Virus record (IMG/VR): IMGVR_UViG_3300042867_000019
Span: 1 to 25,626 of that record
From: a virus
Reading direction: 5' to 3' (one strand)
Length of the DNA: 25,626 bases
The position numbers and the translations under genes are program-made. Positions 21,530 to 25,626 of this stretch are shown in pieces. The notes under the pieces were generated by a model. It was given only the letters and a program-made list of their open reading frames with translations. It ran no database searches and was not told the DNA's origin. Every line of letters begins with the position of its first letter. The stretch's first letter is position 1.

Positions 21530-23028
21530 TATCGTTTTGTCCTTCTTTGTCCTTCGGGGTCAATGTATGGTGTTCCTGATGGGAACTTGGGATTTTTCAG
21601 AAACCTTTGATAGTCAGCATTGTCAATAATTTGAACATCAAATTTAGGAACATCAATTCCACGTTCTGGTGCAGGGAAATTAGCATTCCTTCTACGGCGC
21701 AAAACATCATCAGAAGCGTTCTGAGTACGACGTACATTGATTTCAACCAAGCGCCTCATTGCTGCTGCAGCCGCTGCAGGAGACTCTGAACTTTCAAGTT
21801 CTTTTGCCGCCCTTACAGCATCACCTTCAGTTTGTGTGCCTTTGTTTAAGCGCAAACTTTCATTGGTCAATACCTTCAAGAACTTATCATAATCTTCTCT
21901 TGCAATAACATCAGGGTCTTGTGATCCAAATGCTTGCCTTGTTCTAATACTGGCTCTATCTTTTAAGCCAAACTTGATCTCACCAGACTTGATTCTATTG
22001 ATGAAGTTGTTGGCATCAGATGCTAAATTTGTTGCGGCAGTTGCAGTCCCATAATCTGCTTCTTCATCTTTTGCAAGATAACTTGGCAATGGCTTAGTTC
22101 TAGCAATTTCTTCATCACGTTTTGCCTTATCCAACTTCATTTGTTGTTGGAACTGATTATTCTGCTCTTGCAACCTTAATTGGGCATTTTGAATAGCCAA
22201 TGACTGCTGAGTATTTGCCAATCCTTGTGATTTAAAAGCATTCAATTGTTCTTGTTGAGTTTTAATCGTAGCTTGATTTTGCTCAAATTGATTGATTCGT
22301 TGAGTCATTTCGCTCAATTCTTTTACTTTAACATCAGCTTTTTCGGGATCAAGAATACCTTTGGTAAGACTTGTTGAGTATTGTGTTGCAAGTGTTTTAA
22401 CATTCTTTGGAATGGTTTCATCATCAATAAACACCTTGAATGGGTTGTCTTCTGGAACACCCATTGCACCGATCCTGCGGAGATCAGGAATAACTTTAGC
22501 CAACTGAGAGATTGCTGCCTGTCCTTGTGGGAATGACAACAGTCTATTCTTCACTTCTTCATTGACGCTACCATCTGGGTTTTTCAGTTGTGTTATCAAG
22601 TTTTGAGCAATACCTTCAAGTCCTTGAGCTTGCATACGTTGACCACGTTGAGTCAAGTAATCCTCATTCTTCATGGCTTGCATTCTGGCTTGCGTACCTT
22701 GCTCACGCAAAGCAAGGGCGGCTTCTGCATCACCACTTTGCAATGCCATTTGAGCAGCTTGAAGATATGAGTCCGGATTGCTTGGGTCAATCATTCCAAG
22801 CAATTGCTGACGTTGAGTGATGCGCTGAAGTTGTGGGTCTTGAATGCCTAAAGCACCACCAATAGCACCAGTAAGCCCTCTAGCACCCGCATAGGTCATT
22901 GCCGCACCCGCTTCACCAGGAGTCAGTTTAGCAAGGTCAATACCCTCACGCAAAGCACTTCTGCGCTGTTGCTCACCATACATTTCAGGAGTCAACCCGA
23001 ACAGACCCGCTACGATATTTTCTGCCAT
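21529..23028 (-). CDS. Internal virion protein, coiled-coil rich (499 aa)
   Basis: A 499-residue protein beginning AENIVAGLFGLTPEMYGEQQ, then GLTGAIGGALGIQDPQLQRI and a long Gln/Ala/Leu-rich helical centre (about 235-310). The N-terminal phrase I-x-x-x-L-F-G-L-T-P-x-M-Y and D-P-Q-L-Q-x-I are, from memory, shared by internal virion proteins of marine and freshwater podoviruses. It is probably a second ejection component, encoded between two other large virion genes and overlapping the downstream one by one base. Confidence 0.7.
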   Translation of the reverse strand: MAENIVAGLFGLTPEMYGEQQRRSALREGIDLAKLTPGEAGAAMTYAGARGLTGAIGGALGIQDPQLQRITQRQQLLGMIDPSNPDSYLQAAQMALQSGDAEAALALREQGTQARMQAMKNEDYLTQRGQRMQAQGLEGIAQNLITQLKNPDGSVNEEVKNRLLSFPQGQAAISQLAKVIPDLRRIGAMGVPEDNPFKVFIDDETIPKNVKTLATQYSTSLTKGILDPEKADVKVKELSEMTQRINQFEQNQATIKTQQEQLNAFKSQGLANTQQSLAIQNAQLRLQEQNNQFQQQMKLDKAKRDEEIARTKPLPSYLAKDEEADYGTATAATNLASDANNFINRIKSGEIKFGLKDRASIRTRQAFGSQDPDVIAREDYDKFLKVLTNESLRLNKGTQTEGDAVRAAKELESSESPAAAAAAMRRLVEINVRRTQNASDDVLRRRRNANFPAPERGIDVPKFDVQIIDNADYQRFLKNPKFPSGTPYIDPEGQRRTKR

Positions 23029-23037
23029 GATGATTCC

Positions 23038-25095
23038 TTACAAATATAAACCGAGGTCTTGGCTACCATAATAGTTACCAGTACCAAATGTGGTTGCTGG
23101 TGCGCTCATAGCCGTTGTTGCTGGAACACCACCAAACAATCCACCTACTACTTGACCAAACAAAGGATTAGCCGCTGCTCCAGACAATGCAGAAGCGTAT
23201 GGGTTTCTAGTAGCATCTGCACCAGTTGCCAAGGCTACGCTTTGACCCGCACCCGTTAAGCCTAAACGACCTACGTTGTAACCTGCTGTAGATGTTTCTT
23301 TACCAAGACCAACACCCAATTGGAAGGGTTGCTGACCTGCCGCTTCCAAAGCTTGCATCTGACCAAAAGCACTTGTAAATGGTGCATAAGCGGCTTGTTG
23401 ACCACCATAGTATTGACCCATAGTCTGTGCGCCTGTACCAAGCAATCCCGCACCAAACTGGACTTGTTGTTGACCAAACTGTTGAGCATTAGCCGCCAAC
23501 TGAGCCTCTTGTTGAGCACGAGCGTTATACAAAGCCTGTAGTTCAGGAGTTGTAGCACCCATAGTGCCACCTTGAGCCACAGACAGACCACCACGACCTT
23601 GTTGTTGGAGTCTGTTTTGCAGATTAGCTAACTCTAACTCTCTGCCTGGTTGAAACAAAGCCATCTGCTGATTGAGATAGTTCTGTGCAACGTCTTGAGG
23701 AGTCTGTGCCAAGTATTGATTACCCAAACCAAATAGACGTTGTGCGCCTGTTTGAAGAGGAGCAAACTGTTGTTGAGCTTGTTCTGCTTGTGTTAAACCT
23801 GCACCCGCTAAAGTAAGGAAGCGATCTTGAGCATTCTTTGCTTCAGGGCTTAGTGTGTATCCTGCGCTAGTGAGTTGACCTGTTTTAGGATCGACTTGGA
23901 ATTGTGAAGTACCAAAGCGAGTGGTCATTCCAATAGGTCTAAACTGAGCAGATGCTTTAGCAGCCGCAGTCTCAGCATCAATCATTGCTTGCGCTCTTTG
24001 AGCCGCTTCACGAGATGTTTGTTGTTGGAGCAGACCTGCCGCAGTAGTAGTACCAGTGTTTACTAAATTAGCTACATTTGCAGGAGTAATAAGACTCGAA
24101 ATAACTGGAGCAGTTATCGCACTTACAACTGGAGGAATAACAGTAGGAGGAATAATAGGAGGTACTACGGGAGGAACAACAGGTGGCACGACAGGCGGGA
24201 CAACTGGAGGTACTACAGGAGGCACAACAGGAGGTGTTACCACGGGAGGCGTAACAACAGGAGGAGCAGTAACAACAGGAGGTGTAACTACAGGAGGAGT
24301 TACAACAGGAGGAACATAAGTTGGTGTAAATGCACCCGCACCCGCATTAAGCAGTTCTGCTTGAGTAGCCGCATCAGCCGCCAAATTAGCCGCCACAGAC
24401 TCAGCAGTAATACCACCTGCCGCACCCGTAAGAAGACCACTACCACCTGTTAGGTTTGTTAATGTAGGTACAGCCGCACCAGTAGTCAAAGCACCAGCTA
24501 GGCTTGAAGCCCCCGCAGTACCACCCGCACCACCTAAAGCTAAATCAAGTTGAGCAAGTTCAGCCACTGTTAAACCAGTAGAGCCAACAGTAGCGGCAGC
24601 ACCACTACCCAATGCTCCCGCACCACCAAATAATCCACCCGCAGCCGCACCGCCTAAAGCGGCTAAAACTACAGGGTCTTTAAGAGCATCTACTAATCCA
24701 CCAAAAAATGATTGATCTTTTTTAGTTTTAGTTGTATTGATAAACTCACCAGTAGGTGAATAGTTTTGAACATCAGTACCAACTGGAAGTTTATCGTTTA
24801 CACCACCAGTAGTTTTATATATGTTAATACTCTCAAGTGGGCCAAGTTGATTATCTTCGCCCGATTGCATATATGCATAATTGCCTTGAATCCAAGTATC
24901 ACCAAGCAATACTGCCTGATCCCTAGGAAGAAATGGAGCAAGTCTTGCAAGAACATTCCCAACAGGCAATCCAGTAACAGCCGCCATTTGAGATGGAGGC
25001 ACTCCAAATGTACGCATGGCCTCAAAAATCTGAGCATCACTCATGCCAGGAGTAGCACTCAGAAAATCAAAAACTTGTTGATTTGTTACGGCCAT
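23038..25095 (-). CDS. Large virion protein with Pro-Val repeat linker (685 aa)
   Basis: A 685-residue protein in three parts. Residues 1-60 form a small helical domain (NQQVFDFLSATPGMSDAQIF, MAAVTGLPVGNVLARL), of a type I associate from memory with phage structural proteins. Residues 130-260 are Gly/Ala-rich and hydrophobic. Residues 262-324 are a PPVV repeat linker. Residues 340-685 are Gln/Ala/Gly-rich helices ending near a Tyr/Gly/Ser tail. It is likely an internal or tail-region virion protein. GGAG 9 bases upstream of ATG 25095 overlaps the previous stop. Confidence 0.65.
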   Translation of the reverse strand: MAVTNQQVFDFLSATPGMSDAQIFEAMRTFGVPPSQMAAVTGLPVGNVLARLAPFLPRDQAVLLGDTWIQGNYAYMQSGEDNQLGPLESINIYKTTGGVNDKLPVGTDVQNYSPTGEFINTTKTKKDQSFFGGLVDALKDPVVLAALGGAAAGGLFGGAGALGSGAAATVGSTGLTVAELAQLDLALGGAGGTAGASSLAGALTTGAAVPTLTNLTGGSGLLTGAAGGITAESVAANLAADAATQAELLNAGAGAFTPTYVPPVVTPPVVTPPVVTAPPVVTPPVVTPPVVPPVVPPVVPPVVPPVVPPVVPPIIPPTVIPPVVSAITAPVISSLITPANVANLVNTGTTTAAGLLQQQTSREAAQRAQAMIDAETAAAKASAQFRPIGMTTRFGTSQFQVDPKTGQLTSAGYTLSPEAKNAQDRFLTLAGAGLTQAEQAQQQFAPLQTGAQRLFGLGNQYLAQTPQDVAQNYLNQQMALFQPGRELELANLQNRLQQQGRGGLSVAQGGTMGATTPELQALYNARAQQEAQLAANAQQFGQQQVQFGAGLLGTGAQTMGQYYGGQQAAYAPFTSAFGQMQALEAAGQQPFQLGVGLGKETSTAGYNVGRLGLTGAGQSVALATGADATRNPYASALSGAAANPLFGQVVGGLFGGVPATTAMSAPATTFGTGNYYGSQDLGLYL
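24124..24312 (-). repeat. PPVV-encoding tandem repeat
   Basis: Within the 685-aa gene the minus strand carries about 15 copies of a 9- or 12-base unit encoding P-P-V-V or T-P-P-V-V (residues 262-324). Near-identical copies suggest expansion by slippage. It makes a stiff proline linker between the Gly-rich domain and the helical domain. Confidence 0.85.
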
Positions 25096-25100
25096 GATCT

Positions 25101-25241
25101 TTACTCCGATTCTTTAGGAACTTGCGCTTCAGCCTGTTCTTTAATCTTTAAAATTAAAGGCCACACGCCTGATTTTGCTGGCATCTCACCAAGCACATTC
25201 AAGATAAATTGCACTTCGTTTGCGTCTAACTCTAATTTCAT
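25101..25241 (-). CDS. Small conserved protein in the virion operon (46 aa)
   Basis: A 46-residue frame from ATG 25241 to TAA 25101 reads MKLELDANEVQFILNVLGEM, then PAKSGVWPLILKIKEQAEAQ and an acidic tail. The pattern L-x-x-x-E-V-x-x-I-L-x-x-L-G-x-x-P x5 W-P-L-I-x-K-I-x-x-Q is, from memory, common in small phage proteins of structural regions. No function is known. ATG overlaps the preceding stop as ATGA, and its stop region holds the ribosome site of the next gene. Confidence 0.62.
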   Translation of the reverse strand: MKLELDANEVQFILNVLGEMPAKSGVWPLILKIKEQAEAQVPKESE

Positions 25242-25534
25242 GCTTGACCCCAAGGTGTCCCACTAGCAGTAACAGGGTTCTTTTGCAAAGCAATATTAGC
25301 CGCTAGAGCATCTTCTGTGGCTTGTTTATCAACACCATTAGCCCACACCCAACCAAGGACTGTTTCTTGTGTCAATTGGTCATAGGGAATCGTTGGTGTG
25401 CCATCAGCCCATGAGCAAGTTGAGTAAATAGAGGCTGTGTAGTCTCCATCTACTGCTGTGGCTTGCCAGTGTGCAGTTGTTACAAAGCCGTTAGAGGTTT
25501 CACGCTCAAGTGTTGAGATAGTCCAGTTTGTCAT
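25238..25534 (-). CDS. Small conserved phage protein of DUF7936 type (98 aa)
   Basis: This 98-residue protein reads MTNWTISTLERETSNGFVTT, then a beta-rich part with HWQATAVDGDYTASIYSTCS, PYDQLTQETVLGWVWANGVD and an end of NPVTASGTPWGQA. From memory the W-T-I-x-x-L-x-R, G-W-V-W and T-A-S-G-x-P-W phrases define a family (DUF7936) found in many aquatic phages near structural genes. Function is unknown. It overlaps neighbours at both ends by four bases. Confidence 0.72.
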   Translation of the reverse strand: MTNWTISTLERETSNGFVTTAHWQATAVDGDYTASIYSTCSWADGTPTIPYDQLTQETVLGWVWANGVDKQATEDALAANIALQKNPVTASGTPWGQA

Positions 25535-25626
25535 GGCGTTGTGCTTTCTTGAGCCGCTTGATAAGCCGCAATAACTTCAGCAGTCCAGACTGTATTGCAG
25601 ATTGCAACAACATTAGCGGGAACGCC
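25531..25626 (-). CDS. C-terminal end of an unidentified protein (cut by right edge)
   Basis: The last 31 codons of a frame enter from the right edge and stop at TGA 25533-25531, overlapping the next start as ATGA. The visible residues include NVVAICNTVWTAEVIAAYQA. Too little is visible to assign a family; it is probably another small gene of the virion region. Confidence 0.55.
   Translation of the reverse strand, partial: GVPANVVAICNTVWTAEVIAAYQAAQESTTP

Noticed and set aside
24056-24319. 87-codon plus-strand frame of Gly-Gly-Thr repeats; also considered as a CRISPR-like array
   Set aside because: It is the reverse reading of the PPVV codons. The units are 9-12 bases with no spacers, so it is neither a CRISPR nor a separate gene.
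1-25626. tRNA genes, insertion sequences and integrase or attachment sites
   Set aside because: I looked for cloverleaf-like arms, transposase motifs and tyrosine or serine recombinase motifs and saw none. A tRNA scan could still find a degenerate one.

Overview
The window is part of a tailed bacteriophage (Caudoviricetes) genome, or of a prophage or metagenomic phage contig. It carries terminase, portal, scaffold and capsid genes, large internal-virion-type proteins, a lysis cassette and a compact replication/recombination module, with almost no space between genes. The host is very probably a Gram-negative bacterium, because the phage encodes an Rz/Rz1 spanin pair and a second small lipoprotein, which only make sense with an outer membrane. 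The gene set and the large proteins between the right end and the lysis genes fit a podovirus-like virion from an aquatic proteobacterium; that taxonomic guess is inference. No integrase, DNA polymerase, RNA polymerase, tail fibre or tRNA gene was seen.

Layout. (1) 1-5685, minus strand: head module read leftward as TerS, TerL, a small conserved protein, portal, two small proteins, scaffold and the major capsid protein, which runs off the left edge. (2) 5686-6118: a non-coding region with four DnaA-box-like sites, a hairpin and three 12-bp tandem repeats, a candidate origin. (3) 6119-10366, minus strand: HTH regulator, small conserved protein, TET-associated-type glycosyltransferase, Toprim primase-helicase, RusA-like resolvase and a small unknown protein. 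A striking inverted array of TTCGGT/ACCGAA motifs lies at the end of the primase-helicase gene. (4) 10367-10493: divergent control region. (5) 10494-16720, plus strand: small early proteins, then a recombination set (RecA/Sak4-like ATPase, DUF669 protein, Cas4/RecB-like nuclease, SF2 helicase), then more small proteins. (6) 16703-19635, minus strand: endolysin, embedded spanins, holin candidate and a chain of very small membrane or exported proteins joined by stop-start overlaps. (7) 19637-25626, minus strand: three large virion proteins and small structural-region genes, with a partial gene at the right edge.

How it fits together (inference). The plus-strand operon and the HTH/primase operon diverge from one control region and would be early genes. 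Host DnaA could act at 5869-5957 with the phage primase-helicase. The ATPase/DUF669/nuclease/helicase set would give annealing-type recombination, with the RusA-like enzyme resolving the junctions. The glycosyltransferase points to sugar-modified DNA bases. Late minus-strand transcription would read internal virion proteins, then lysis genes; it meets the early operon head-on at 16703-16720. Several genes start at GTG or TTG, or are only 30-60 codons long; these starts were chosen from ribosome-binding sites and overlaps.
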